DNA of 55,728 nt, from the IMG/VR virus record IMGVR_UViG_3300036861_000270, positions 1-55,728 of that record. One strand, 5' to 3'. Under the pieces are notes generated by a model. It ran no database searches and was not told the origin of the DNA. It saw only the letters and a list, made by a program, of their open reading frames with translations. Positions 47,867 to 55,241 of the stretch are shown piece after piece. Made by a program: the position numbers and the translations under genes. Every line of letters starts with the position of its first letter. Positions within the stretch are counted from its first letter, which is position 1. The stretch is from a virus.

Positions 47867-48077
47867 ACGATCCGCCGCCATCACCTGGACAGACACCGGC
47901 CGGCTGGTGTGGACCCACGACCCCTCCACCGCGGAGCTTCACCGCATACGCGCCGAGGTCGACCGGGTCGCCGACACCATCATTCCCCTACTGGTGTGGG
48001 TCATCCATGACATGGCCGGGCTGGATCTCACCCTGCTCCGGACGTATCTGGCCTCCGAGCGTGGTCGCAGTGGCTGA
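47859..48077 (+). CDS. 72-residue protein
   Basis: Starts at ATG 47859 in overlap. ITWTDTGRLVWTHDPSTAEL, then a hydrophobic helix VADTIIPLLVWVIHDMAG. Possibly membrane-associated; unknown. Confidence 0.55.
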   Translation: MPERSAAITWTDTGRLVWTHDPSTAELHRIRAEVDRVADTIIPLLVWVIHDMAGLDLTLLRTYLASERGRSG

Positions 48078-48810
48078 CGCCTGCCTCACCTGCGGCCATG
48101 AACGGGCTACGCATGTCCCCGGTGCCTCCACCTGCGCCATTCCCGGTTGTACCTGCGCCGCCTACGTGCAAACCGAACTGGTCGATGCCTGCATTACCTG
48201 TGGCCACGGAGAGCGAAGCCACATGATCTTGTGGGACACGCCGACGACCGGTCCATGCCGCGTTACCGACTGCACCTGCACCAAGTTCGAGCAGGCCAAT
48301 CCCACGGTCGAGCGGGGTGACGTCGACCTCCACCAGGCCATCCAGGCGGCAACCACGGCGCTCTGCGATCAGCACCCAGCCATCGGCCTGTCCGACCCAT
48401 GGGCCCAGGTCGCCCGCATCGCAGTAGAGGCCGCAGCCTCGGTCCTGCTCCAGGCCATCCGGGACCGGCTCGCCGACCTCGAGGTGCAGGTCGCCGAACT
48501 CCGCGACCTCCTGGAGCAGGCGAACCCACGGATCGGAACCCTGCTGGCCGGTGACGACCACTACGCACTCAAGGCGCGCATCGAAACCGTGCTCCAGGTC
48601 GACGGGCCCGCCAGAGGCCACGCAATCCTCGCCGAGGTCCAGCGGTTGCACGCGCTGACCGCCGTGGAGGATGTGCCGGCCCATCCGTTCGTCGCCGAGC
48701 AGCGCAGCAACCTCTGCCTGCTCTTCGTCCAGGGTGGCCGGACATGCGGCAAGGAACGCGACGACCCCATCCACGCCCTCGACCAGGCGGCACAGCGGGA
48801 GGGACAGTGA
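48070..48810 (+). CDS. protein with two tandem zinc-finger-like modules
   Basis: 246 residues from GTG 48070 (GTG 48061 is also in frame). Two repeats: ACLTCGHERATHVPG with CAIPGCTCAAY, and ACITCGHGERSHMIL with CRVTDCTCTKFE. A helical middle follows (LADLEVQVAELRDLLEQANP), then a third Cys pair near the end. Its last 9 residues (LDQAAQREG) and their DNA recur at the end of the next gene. Confidence 0.62.
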   Translation: MADACLTCGHERATHVPGASTCAIPGCTCAAYVQTELVDACITCGHGERSHMILWDTPTTGPCRVTDCTCTKFEQANPTVERGDVDLHQAIQAATTALCDQHPAIGLSDPWAQVARIAVEAAASVLLQAIRDRLADLEVQVAELRDLLEQANPRIGTLLAGDDHYALKARIETVLQVDGPARGHAILAEVQRLHALTAVEDVPAHPFVAEQRSNLCLLFVQGGRTCGKERDDPIHALDQAAQREGQ

Positions 48811-49034
48811 TGGCCACCGTCATCGACCATGTCCAGTGCGGCTCCGACGGGCGCCATCTCCAAGGCCGGATACCCAACGCGGTCGCGGTCGTGTTCGACC
48901 TGTCACGGCTGCTGTGGTGGAACGACGCCTACCCCATGTGCGCCGAATGCCTCACTCAGCCATGGGTCGCCGACGACCCACTCACCCGCGTCCTCTATCT
49001 CGACCAAGCGGCACAGCGGGAGGGCGACCGGTGA
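48810..49034 (+). CDS. 74-residue protein
   Basis: ATVIDHVQCGSDGRHLQGRI, then YPMCAECLTQPWV (CxxC) and LDQAAQREGD. A 3' segment of about 26 bases (48999-49024) matches the end of the previous gene, suggesting duplication or exchange. Confidence 0.58.
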   Translation: MATVIDHVQCGSDGRHLQGRIPNAVAVVFDLSRLLWWNDAYPMCAECLTQPWVADDPLTRVLYLDQAAQREGDR

Positions 49035-49234
49035 AGCTCGACCGGATGACCTGCCCCACCTGCGGGCGGCAAGTCGCGTTCCGGCTCATCCGTCCGCCCA
49101 GAGTCAACCGTGGCCGGCCCATCCCAGGGATCAGAAAGCCCGTCCGCCACAAGCAGCAGACACTCGTCGAGCCGTTCCAGACCGTCATCAGCGACCGATG
49201 GTGCCCCGCTGGCGAACCGCTCAGGGGAGGGTGA
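49031..49234 (+). CDS. 67-residue zinc-ribbon-type protein
   Basis: From GTG 49031. MTCPTCGRQVAFRLIRPPRV, then WCPAGEPL. Basic middle RKPVRHKQQ. Probably nucleic-acid binding. Confidence 0.57.
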   Translation: MKLDRMTCPTCGRQVAFRLIRPPRVNRGRPIPGIRKPVRHKQQTLVEPFQTVISDRWCPAGEPLRGG

Positions 49235-49237
49235 GCC

Positions 49238-49450
49238 ATGACCGATCAGGGTTGGATGATGGTCGACGACGGCACCTGCCTCTCCTGCCTCCAAGGACAG
49301 GACTGGCTCTGCACCAAACCCATCGAATCCTACGGCGACCAGTGGGACCGCAGGATCCGGCTGCTGTGCTGCTGCGACAACGGCTACCACGTCGGCTACT
49401 TCGACCCGGACCTTGGGGACTCATGGCGCTGGCAAGGAGACCAGCCATGA
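49238..49450 (+). CDS. 70-residue Cys-rich protein
   Basis: GTCLSCLQGQDWLC and LLCCCDNGYHVGYFDPDLG. Many Cys and Trp; zinc binding is plausible. GAGGGTGAG upstream of ATG 49238. Confidence 0.57.
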   Translation: MTDQGWMMVDDGTCLSCLQGQDWLCTKPIESYGDQWDRRIRLLCCCDNGYHVGYFDPDLGDSWRWQGDQP

Positions 49451-49620
49451 CCGCCATGGTGAACCCCCGGGTCGGGCGGGCCATCATCCGCGGGTCGCAC
49501 GCCAGTTCGCTTAGGCACTCTGACCTGCGGGTTCATGCTATGATCCGGGGTAGTGAACGGCCGGGCGGCGCGCGAACGCCCCCGGCCACGGCCCACACCT
49601 ACGTAGGAGGTAGGGCGTGA
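49447..49620 (+). CDS. possible short protein truncated by leader L7
   Basis: ATGA-overlap start at 49447. The first 25 residues (NPRVGRAIIRGSHASSLRHS) look like a gene start, but the rest is the reading of the promoter-hairpin leader (49521-49616). It may be the remnant of a gene whose 3' end was replaced. Confidence 0.3.
   Translation: MTAMVNPRVGRAIIRGSHASSLRHSDLRVHAMIRGSERPGGARTPPATAHTYVGGRA
49521..49616 (+). promoter_or_regulatory. leader L7: TGACCTG, extended -10, hairpin, RBS
   Basis: TGACCTGCGG (49521-49530), TGC-TATGAT (-10 at 49539-49544), hairpin arms GGCCGGG (49559-49565) and CCCGGCC (49581-49587), then TAGGAGG before GTG 49617. Same plan as the endonuclease leaders, but here it precedes the replication genes. 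Confidence 0.65.
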
Positions 49621-49820
49621 TCAAGACTACCCGTGCGCTCCCCCAACGCGCACCCACCGCCACGGTCACCCTCCCCGGCGGCCAGCAGCTCGTCGTCTGC
49701 CTCGACTGCTCCGACGAGCTCCGCACCAGCTACCCACCGCTGGCATGCCACTTTCGCGACTGGCACCTCGTCCAACACCTCCACAAAGACAGGAGGGGCG
49801 AGGTTGATCTGGAAGCGTAA
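49617..49820 (+). CDS. 67-residue protein with CxxC
   Basis: GTG 49617, AGGAGGTAGGGC upstream. TATVTLPGGQQLVVCLDC then YPPLACHFRDWHLVQHLH, a Cys/His pattern of zinc fingers. Overlaps the nuclease-like gene start. Confidence 0.6.
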   Translation: MIKTTRALPQRAPTATVTLPGGQQLVVCLDCSDELRTSYPPLACHFRDWHLVQHLHKDRRGEVDLEA

Positions 49821-50562
49821 CGAGGCGCAGCCGACCCGCTACAACGGCGCCCTCTTCCGGTCCTACCTCGAGGCCAAGGTCGCTGAGGAACTCGACCGCC
49901 TAGGTGTCGCATGGGAGTACGAGTGCGACGCCCACCACGCGCTCATCTGGCCCGAGGAGCTTCCATACCTCCCCGACTTCACGATCGTGGCGCCACTCCC
50001 CGATGACCTTGACCTGCCAACCTGGGTCGAGGTCAAGCCTGCGGATCTGCTGTTCGCGCTCCGCGACCACATCGGCATCCCAGAGCGGTTCGACGGCATC
50101 CACCGGGAAGAGATCACCGCGCAGGAGATCCACGACGCCGGCATCGAGGAAATCTGGAAACCGAAGCGGCTCGCGGAGCTATCCGGCCGGGATGCGCTGG
50201 TGGTCTACCAGATCAACCGGACCCGATCGCTCAGCATCCTCATGACGCCAACCTTCATCGAGCTGTCCAAGTCCCATCCGCTCGTCAACCACAAGAAGGT
50301 CGTGGCAGATCAGGAGCGAGCGGAACGCGAGGCGCAGTGCCGAGCCGACGCGGCACAACGACAGGCCGAGTGGGAGCAGCAGCGGCAGTTGGAGCTTGCC
50401 AAAGCAATCGAGTACGCCCGCGACTACGGACGCCCCGCACGCTATGACGGATCGTGCCTCTGCGGCCGGCAACAGCCAGCGGAAGCCATCGTCGTCTTCC
50501 AGGCAGATGGCCGATGGGTCGCCATTTGCAGAGCGCATTTCGAGGGAGCGGGAGGGCGATGA
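49804..50562 (+). CDS. PD-(D/E)xK-like nuclease with C-terminal Cys module
   Basis: 252 residues from TTG 49804 (AGGAGG upstream). FRSYLEAKVAEELDRLGVAW gives the first acidic residue, YLPDF the Asp and WVEVKP the ExK, spaced as in TnsA/VRR-type nuclease folds. The C-terminus has SCLCGRQQPAEAIVV. It lies directly before the primase-helicase, so a role in replication, recombination or host DNA breakdown is likely. Confidence 0.7.
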   Translation: MIWKRNEAQPTRYNGALFRSYLEAKVAEELDRLGVAWEYECDAHHALIWPEELPYLPDFTIVAPLPDDLDLPTWVEVKPADLLFALRDHIGIPERFDGIHREEITAQEIHDAGIEEIWKPKRLAELSGRDALVVYQINRTRSLSILMTPTFIELSKSHPLVNHKKVVADQERAEREAQCRADAAQRQAEWEQQRQLELAKAIEYARDYGRPARYDGSCLCGRQQPAEAIVVFQADGRWVAICRAHFEGAGGR

Positions 50563-52278
50563 GTGACACCACTCGAGCGATTCCGGTCAGCGCTCGAACA
50601 AACCGGCAGCAGACAGACATCGCCGGGCGCCTGGACCTGCCCAGCCCACGACGACCAGCACGCCAGCCTCTCAGTCAAGGAGGGCCGCGACGGCCGGGTC
50701 ATCCTCAACTGCCACGCCGCGGCGGGCTGCACGTTCGAAGACATCGTCCGAGCGGTCAACCTAGAACCTCAAGACCTGTTCCCACCCAAAGAACAGAGCA
50801 ACGGGTCGCGGTCCATCATCACCGCGACCTATCCCTACACCGACGAGAACGGCCACCTGCTGTTCGAAGCGGTCCGCATGGCACCCAAGGCCTTCCGGCA
50901 ACGCCGGCGGCCCTGGTCGACCGACCCCCTCGAAGCCATCCGCGACGGGTGGGTCTGGAACCTGCACGACGTCCGACGCGTCCTCTACCACCTACCCCAG
51001 GTCATCGGCGCGATCGAACGTGGCAAGGAAGTCTGGATCGCCGAAGGCGAGAAGGACGTCGCGGCGCTCGAGCAGGCAGGCGCCTATGTCGCCACCTGCA
51101 ACCCGATGGGCGCCGGGAAGTGGCGCGATGAATACTCCAAGTTCCTGGAAGGCGGCCACGCCGTGGTCGTCGGCGACCTCGACCCTGCCGGCCGGGCCCA
51201 CGCCGAAACGGTCGCCCGCAGCCTCCAAGCTGCCGGCTGCACCGTCCGCGTGGTCTACCCCGCCAAAGGAAAGGACGCCTACGACCACCTCGACGCTGGG
51301 CTCGGCCTGGACGACTTCATCCCCGCAGAAGGTGCACAGCAACGCCTCGACGATGCCGAGCCGACCGCCCCCAAGGCGCCACTCGCCGTCGAGATCCACG
51401 ACTTCCTCGACGCACCCGAAGACGAATACGACTGGCTCATCACCGGACTCCTCGAACGGACGGACCGGATGATCCTCACCGGACCCGAAGGCGGCGGGAA
51501 ATCCACGCTCCTACGGCAGATCGTCGTGGAGGCCGGCGCCGGCCTCCACCCGTTCACCCTCGAGCCGATCGACAAGATCCACGTGCTCTACGTCGACCTC
51601 GAGAACGCCAAGAGCCACGTCCGCCGCCAACTCCGCCCGCTCACCCTCAAGGCCGGCCCGAAGCTGGACCGTGACCTCGTCTACGTCACCGTCCAGTCCG
51701 CCGGCATCGACCTGCTCCACCAGACCGACGTTGACTGGCTGGAAGCCCGCATCGCCGAAGCCACCCCCGAGCTGGTCGTCATCGGACCTCTCTACAAGAT
51801 GTCCGCTGGCGACCCGACCTCGGAAGAAGTGGCCCGCAAGGTCTCAGCCGTCCTCGACGACCTCCGCACCAGCCATGAGTTCGCGCTCATCATCGAAGCT
51901 CACTCGCCCCACGCCGCCGGCGGCGGACGCCGACCCCAACGCCCCTACGGTGCCTCCATGTGGCTGCGCTGGCCTGAGTTCGGGATCTACCTCGACGCCT
52001 CGGGCTCGCTGACGCACTGGCGCGGCGCGCGCGACGAACGGGACTGGCCGACGACGCTCCGCCGCGGCGGCGAGTGGCCCTGGACCACAACCGACAACCC
52101 TCGTGAGGAACTGTGGGAACTGCTCTGCGCCTGGGTCGACCGGTACGGCCGCGTTCCATCAATCCGGTCGTTGGAGGCCGAGACCGGCAAGCCCCGAAGC
52201 TCCATCCAACGCGCCATCAAGGCCCACCAGGACGTGTGGGACGAGTTCAAGGCCAAGTACGGGGAGACGGACGCGTGA
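50563..52278 (+). CDS. bifunctional primase-helicase (TOPRIM + RecA-like)
   Basis: 571 residues from GTG 50563. Residues 20-65: zinc ribbon (CPAHDDQHASLSV, NCHAAAGC). 155-245: TOPRIM (IAEGEKDVAAL, VVVGDLDPAGRAHA). 295-450: RecA-like ATPase, Walker A TGPEGGGKST (about 307) and Walker B LYVDLEN (about 345). The last 50 residues form a HTH-like end (GRVPSIRSLEAETGKPRSS). It would prime and unwind DNA at the phage origin. Confidence 0.87.
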   Translation: MTPLERFRSALEQTGSRQTSPGAWTCPAHDDQHASLSVKEGRDGRVILNCHAAAGCTFEDIVRAVNLEPQDLFPPKEQSNGSRSIITATYPYTDENGHLLFEAVRMAPKAFRQRRRPWSTDPLEAIRDGWVWNLHDVRRVLYHLPQVIGAIERGKEVWIAEGEKDVAALEQAGAYVATCNPMGAGKWRDEYSKFLEGGHAVVVGDLDPAGRAHAETVARSLQAAGCTVRVVYPAKGKDAYDHLDAGLGLDDFIPAEGAQQRLDDAEPTAPKAPLAVEIHDFLDAPEDEYDWLITGLLERTDRMILTGPEGGGKSTLLRQIVVEAGAGLHPFTLEPIDKIHVLYVDLENAKSHVRRQLRPLTLKAGPKLDRDLVYVTVQSAGIDLLHQTDVDWLEARIAEATPELVVIGPLYKMSAGDPTSEEVARKVSAVLDDLRTSHEFALIIEAHSPHAAGGGRRPQRPYGASMWLRWPEFGIYLDASGSLTHWRGARDERDWPTTLRRGGEWPWTTTDNPREELWELLCAWVDRYGRVPSIRSLEAETGKPRSSIQRAIKAHQDVWDEFKAKYGETDA

Positions 52279-52544
52279 AAGTGGCCTACCCGCTGTTTTA
52301 CCCCGCTGACCTGCTGGGACACTCTAGATCCGTTACGCCACAATGGTGTACCACTGCTGTCCCACTGTCCCAAATAACTGTCCCAACCCTAAAACCGCAG
52401 GTCAGAGCCCATATTTGGTGGGTGGGACAGTCTAGGTGTCCCAACCACCCTGAAACCGCAGGTCAGGGCACTGTCCCACTGTCCCACCCTTCGGGTAGGA
52501 CCTGTCTGGGACAGGGTCCAGTCCCACCCGAGGAGGACACGTGA
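52275..52544 (+). CDS. possible 89-residue protein overlapping the repeat cluster
   Basis: Open frame from GTG 52275 (GTGA overlap) to TGA 52544, which overlaps the next GTG. The start KVAYPLFYPADLLGHSRS looks protein-like, but the rest is the reading of the TGTCCCA repeats (VPLSQITVP, TVPLSHP). It may be translated or simply open. Confidence 0.35.
   Translation: MKVAYPLFYPADLLGHSRSVTPQWCTTAVPLSQITVPTLKPQVRAHIWWVGQSRCPNHPETAGQGTVPLSHPSGRTCLGQGPVPPEEDT
52315..52526 (+). repeat. iteron-like cluster, candidate origin of replication
   Basis: Nine exact copies of TGTCCCA or its inverse: direct at 52358, 52366, 52379, 52437, 52472, 52480; inverted (TGGGACA) at 52315, 52423, 52507. A partial copy lies at 52520-52526. 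Two CCGCAGGTCAG copies (52396, 52456) lie among them. The block is A+T-richer in its middle and directly follows the primase-helicase gene, as origins often do. Confidence 0.6.
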
Positions 52545-52717
52545 CCCGGGTGAAGGTCCGCTGCGCGAACCCGCAGCCGACCCTGGCCGGCCCGTGCACC
52601 TGGACCGGCGTCCGCGCCGGCCGGACCGTCACCACCAACGGCGGCCGCACGTTCCTCCAGCCCCCGACCCGTAAGCGCTGTCCCCGCTGTGGCGGCCCCG
52701 TCGAGGAAGCCCCGTGA
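52541..52717 (+). CDS. 58-residue zinc-ribbon protein
   Basis: GAGGAGGACAC upstream of GTG 52541. VKVRCANPQPTLAGPCTWTG and RKRCPRCGGPVEEAP: Cys pairs of a zinc ribbon with basic residues between. Short nucleic-acid-binding protein by appearance. Confidence 0.58.
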   Translation: MTRVKVRCANPQPTLAGPCTWTGVRAGRTVTTNGGRTFLQPPTRKRCPRCGGPVEEAP

Positions 52718-52758
52718 CCCCGCTCGACCTTCCCCCCGACCCTGAGGAGACGACGTGA
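52714..52758 (+). CDS. 14-codon linker frame
   Basis: GTG 52714 to TGA 52758, MTPLDLPPDPEETT, with overlaps at both ends. Probably only couples translation; it carries the start-associated motif CGACC...GAGGAGACG before the next gene. Confidence 0.25.
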   Translation: MTPLDLPPDPEETT

Positions 52759-53006
52759 AGCACGCCCGACCCGACTATGACCGCTTCCAGGACCCCGACA
52801 AGCTGATCCCCGACGACGAACCCGTCTTCCTGCTCCGCGGGCAGGACCTATTCGCCCCTGTGGTTGTCGAGGCGTGGGCTGCGCTCATGGCGGCGACCGG
52901 CGACCGGGTGCTCTGCAATCTTGCTGCCAGCCAAGCGGCCTTCATGCGTGCATGGCAGATCGAACATGCGGTAAAGACCCCGGACCTGCCGGAAGACGTC
53001 GACTGA
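52755..53006 (+). CDS. 83-residue protein
   Basis: From GTG 52755. DYDRFQDPDKLIPDDEPVFL, LRGQDLFAPVVVEAWAALM, ASQAAFMRAWQIEHAVK: a pattern seen in small phage proteins of the replication region. No named function. Confidence 0.6.
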   Translation: MKHARPDYDRFQDPDKLIPDDEPVFLLRGQDLFAPVVVEAWAALMAATGDRVLCNLAASQAAFMRAWQIEHAVKTPDLPEDVD

Positions 53007-53038
53007 CGCCTGACCTACCCGACTCCCGAGGAGCACCC

Positions 53039-53188
53039 GTGTACGCGACCAACGGCAACATCACCATCCACACCCGACCCGACCAGATCATCATCATCAC
53101 CGACCGGTTCGGCACCGCCGTCCACCTGAGCCCCGCCGACGCCGAGTTCGTCCGGGACGCCCTGGACCCGGTCGACGTCGCCCCGTGA
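53039..53188 (+). CDS. 49-residue protein
   Basis: GTG 53039 after CCGAGGAGCACCC. NITIHTRPDQIIIITDRFG and LSPADAEFVRDALD: a small beta-alpha domain. Confidence 0.56.
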   Translation: MYATNGNITIHTRPDQIIIITDRFGTAVHLSPADAEFVRDALDPVDVAP

Positions 53189-53202
53189 CCCAAGGAGCAC
53201 CG

Positions 53203-53460
53203 ATGCCCGACCTGAAACCGCTAGCCGACTGGCAAGTGCACATGGCCATCTGGGGCTACGACACGTGGGGCGACCACGACGGCATCGCGTTCATGGCCGA
53301 ATGCCCGGGAGCCAGAACGATCGGGCGACATGTCTGGTGGGACCGTGACGCGGCCGCGCTTGCCGACGAGTGGATCAGCGATGGTGATTCGTGGCATCGC
53401 GTGCCTGAGTACTGGGCGCTACCTGCGGTCGCCGAGTTGCGGATGCGGTCCGGTGTCTGA
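53203..53460 (+). CDS. 85-residue protein
   Basis: ATG 53203 after CCAAGGAGCACCG (GTG 53185 is an earlier in-frame option). WQVHMAIWGYDTWGDHDGIA, IGRHVWWDRDAAALADEWI. Trp-rich, unknown. Confidence 0.57.
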   Translation: MPDLKPLADWQVHMAIWGYDTWGDHDGIAFMAECPGARTIGRHVWWDRDAAALADEWISDGDSWHRVPEYWALPAVAELRMRSGV

Positions 53461-53485
53461 CCTTCCCCCGACCAAGGAGCACCCC

Positions 53486-53638
53486 ATGCCCGACCCTGAG
53501 ATGTGCGCCATCTGCGGCGACCGGACCGCGATCGTCTTCGGCTCCGACGACGACCTTGACGGGCAGCTCGACGAGGACGAAGGCGTCTGCTCCTGGTGCG
53601 CGCTCGTTCTGTTCGACTACGAGGCCACCGATGCCTGA
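53486..53638 (+). CDS. 50-residue CxxC protein
   Basis: ATG 53486 after ACCAAGGAGCACCCC. MCAICGDRTAIVFGSDDDLD and VCSWCALVLFD: zinc ribbon with a very acidic loop. Confidence 0.57.
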   Translation: MPDPEMCAICGDRTAIVFGSDDDLDGQLDEDEGVCSWCALVLFDYEATDA

Positions 53639-53738
53639 CGTTCCCGTCGGCGCCCACCCCTGCGCCACCTGCCCCCGCCACATCTGGGGCAAGGTCGAGC
53701 AGTGCGGGTCGTGCGTCGGCAACGCCAAGGAGCGGTGA
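53631..53738 (+). CDS. 35-residue Cys protein
   Basis: PVGAHPCATCPRHIWGKVEQ then CGSCVGNAKER: two CxxC pairs in 35 residues. Overlapping start and stop. Confidence 0.5.
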   Translation: MPDVPVGAHPCATCPRHIWGKVEQCGSCVGNAKER

Positions 53739-53863
53739 TGAGCGACCCACACGGTTACGTCTCGCTCGACGGTCCGCTGCCGGTCGGCTGTGACCTGACC
53801 CCGGAGCAGGCTGCGGGCATCGAGCCGCCACCGGCCGACCCCGACCCGCAGGAAACATCATGA
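53738..53863 (+). CDS. 41-residue acidic protein
   Basis: From ATG 53738 (TGATG overlap). HGYVSLDGPLPVGCDLTPEQ and a Pro/Asp-rich end; stop in an ATGA overlap. Unknown. Confidence 0.48.
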   Translation: MSDPHGYVSLDGPLPVGCDLTPEQAAGIEPPPADPDPQETS

Positions 53864-54039
53864 GCAAGGTACTTGTCATCGAACTCCCCGACGAAACGAA
53901 CCTCACCTCCACGATCAAGGCGATGAACGCGGTCCAGGTCGCCAACATCGAACGCTGCCGAGTCTTCGCCGCAGTCGGCGAGCACCGCTTCAGCGTCCTC
54001 GCAGTCTTCGACGCCAACAAGGTCGACCTCGACCCGTAG
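53860..54039 (+). CDS. 59-residue protein
   Basis: SKVLVIELPDETNLTSTIKA, ERCRVFAAVGEHRFSVLAVF: beta-alpha-beta pattern. Its end CGACCCGTAGGAGACC is also the start-associated motif of the next gene. Confidence 0.57.
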   Translation: MSKVLVIELPDETNLTSTIKAMNAVQVANIERCRVFAAVGEHRFSVLAVFDANKVDLDP

Positions 54040-54047
54040 GAGACCCC

Positions 54048-54311
54048 ATGAGTGACATCTCAATCGAGTTCATCCGCACCTGCGGCATGGCCGAAGGGAT
54101 CGCTCGCCAAGCCCAGGCTGGCACGTGCGCCATCGACGGGTGCGACCAGGACTGCGAACTCGAATTCCGCCATACGACCGACGACGCGATCACCTGGGTC
54201 CCGCTGTGCGTCAACCACGAGATCGACCGCTACCACGGTGAGCCGCTCGAGTACATCGTCCAACTCCACGGATTCCTGCCGCGTTGCCAACCCATCGTGA
54301 CCGTCCCATGA
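54048..54311 (+). CDS. 87-residue Cys/His protein
   Basis: ATG 54048 after CCCGTAGGAGACCCC. TCAIDGCDQDCELEFRHTTD and VPLCVNHEIDRYHG form a small His/Cys site reminiscent of a zinc-binding phage domain. Not clearly a nuclease. Confidence 0.58.
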   Translation: MSDISIEFIRTCGMAEGIARQAQAGTCAIDGCDQDCELEFRHTTDDAITWVPLCVNHEIDRYHGEPLEYIVQLHGFLPRCQPIVTVP

Positions 54312-54331
54312 CCGTCCCAGAGGTCCACCCC

Positions 54332-54544
54332 ATGAGCGATGACGGGGCACGCGTCGAACTCGACACCATCTGGCAGCGCATCAACGGCAAGGAACGCGTC
54401 CGGGTCAAGCGTGTCTGGTTTTGGCCCGACCAAGGCTGGACCGTCCGAGCGCACCCCATCCGAGGCGGCGCGATCCTCATCGCCGACCAGGACTGGTTCC
54501 TGGAGAACTACGCCAAGGTCGAGCTGACCATCCCCGACCCGTAG
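54332..54544 (+). CDS. 70-residue protein
   Basis: ATG 54332 after CCCAGAGGTCCACCCC; ATG 54308, overlapping the previous stop, would add 8 residues. IWQRINGKERVRVKRVWFWP, ILIADQDWFLENYAKVEL: small beta barrel-like. Confidence 0.56.
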   Translation: MSDDGARVELDTIWQRINGKERVRVKRVWFWPDQGWTVRAHPIRGGAILIADQDWFLENYAKVELTIPDP

Positions 54545-54552
54545 GAGACCCC

Positions 54553-54735
54553 ATGACCCACGTCTGGGCTGTGCGCTATGGCAACTATTACCCCCCAGAG
54601 GTGATCGCCCTCTACGACAACGAACAGGCCGCCCAAGAGCACGCTGCCACAGGTGACGACCCGCTGGAGGTCGTCGTGCTGGAGGTACGGAGCAAGGTCG
54701 AGCCGTCCCCGTCCGGTCCCGAGGAGACCAGTTGA
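54553..54735 (+). CDS. 60-residue protein, paralogue of the 34838-35176 C-terminus
   Basis: ATG 54553 after CCCGTAGGAGACCCC. THVWAVRYGNYYPPEVIALY, DNEQAAQEHAATGDDPLEV matches the C-terminal half of the leftward gene at 34838-35176 at protein level. Unknown function. Confidence 0.63.
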   Translation: MTHVWAVRYGNYYPPEVIALYDNEQAAQEHAATGDDPLEVVVLEVRSKVEPSPSGPEETS

Positions 54736-55130
54736 CCCAGCCGCCCGGCTACCGTGGCCCGCTCGACCCGGGTCGGGACCCGAACCTCGTCATGCGCGAT
54801 GGCGTGGCGCAGAACCTGATCGCCGAAATCTGCTGGCTCCACGAAGAGCTGCTCGCCAAGCTCGACCGTGACATCGAACGTGCCGCCCTGCCCAACACCG
54901 AACCGGCCTCCGGCAGGGTCACCGGATCCAGCGACCACGACCAGATGGAAGCATGCAGCCTCGCGGTCGCACAGGCACAGCGGGACCGCGACCGGCAACG
55001 CAAGAACGCCCTCGGTGAGCTACGCCGCATCATCGCCTACTACGAAGAACGCCTCGGCCGACGCCCACCCAAGCGGCCCCCGGTGCAGTCGATCGACTAC
55101 CAGGCCGACGGCAAACGGAGAGTCGGATGA
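54732..55130 (+). CDS. 132-residue protein
   Basis: TTG 54732 after CCCGAGGAGACCAG. VAQNLIAEICWLHEELLAKL, then a long basic helix (AQAQRDRDRQRKNALGELRR). Possibly coiled-coil; unknown. Confidence 0.6.
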   Translation: MTQPPGYRGPLDPGRDPNLVMRDGVAQNLIAEICWLHEELLAKLDRDIERAALPNTEPASGRVTGSSDHDQMEACSLAVAQAQRDRDRQRKNALGELRRIIAYYEERLGRRPPKRPPVQSIDYQADGKRRVG

Positions 55131-55234
55131 CGCATCTCATCCATGAGTACGGCATCACTGGATTCGTACCGGTCATGCTTTGTGCGCTCATCCTGCTCGT
55201 CATGCTGTTCACGCCAAGCGATGATGGGAAGTAG
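55127..55234 (+). CDS. 35-residue membrane peptide
   Basis: MTHLIHEYGITGFVPVMLCA followed by LILLVMLFT: one membrane helix. ATGA overlap start. Confidence 0.52.
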   Translation: MTHLIHEYGITGFVPVMLCALILLVMLFTPSDDGK

Positions 55235-55241
55235 GAGCCAG

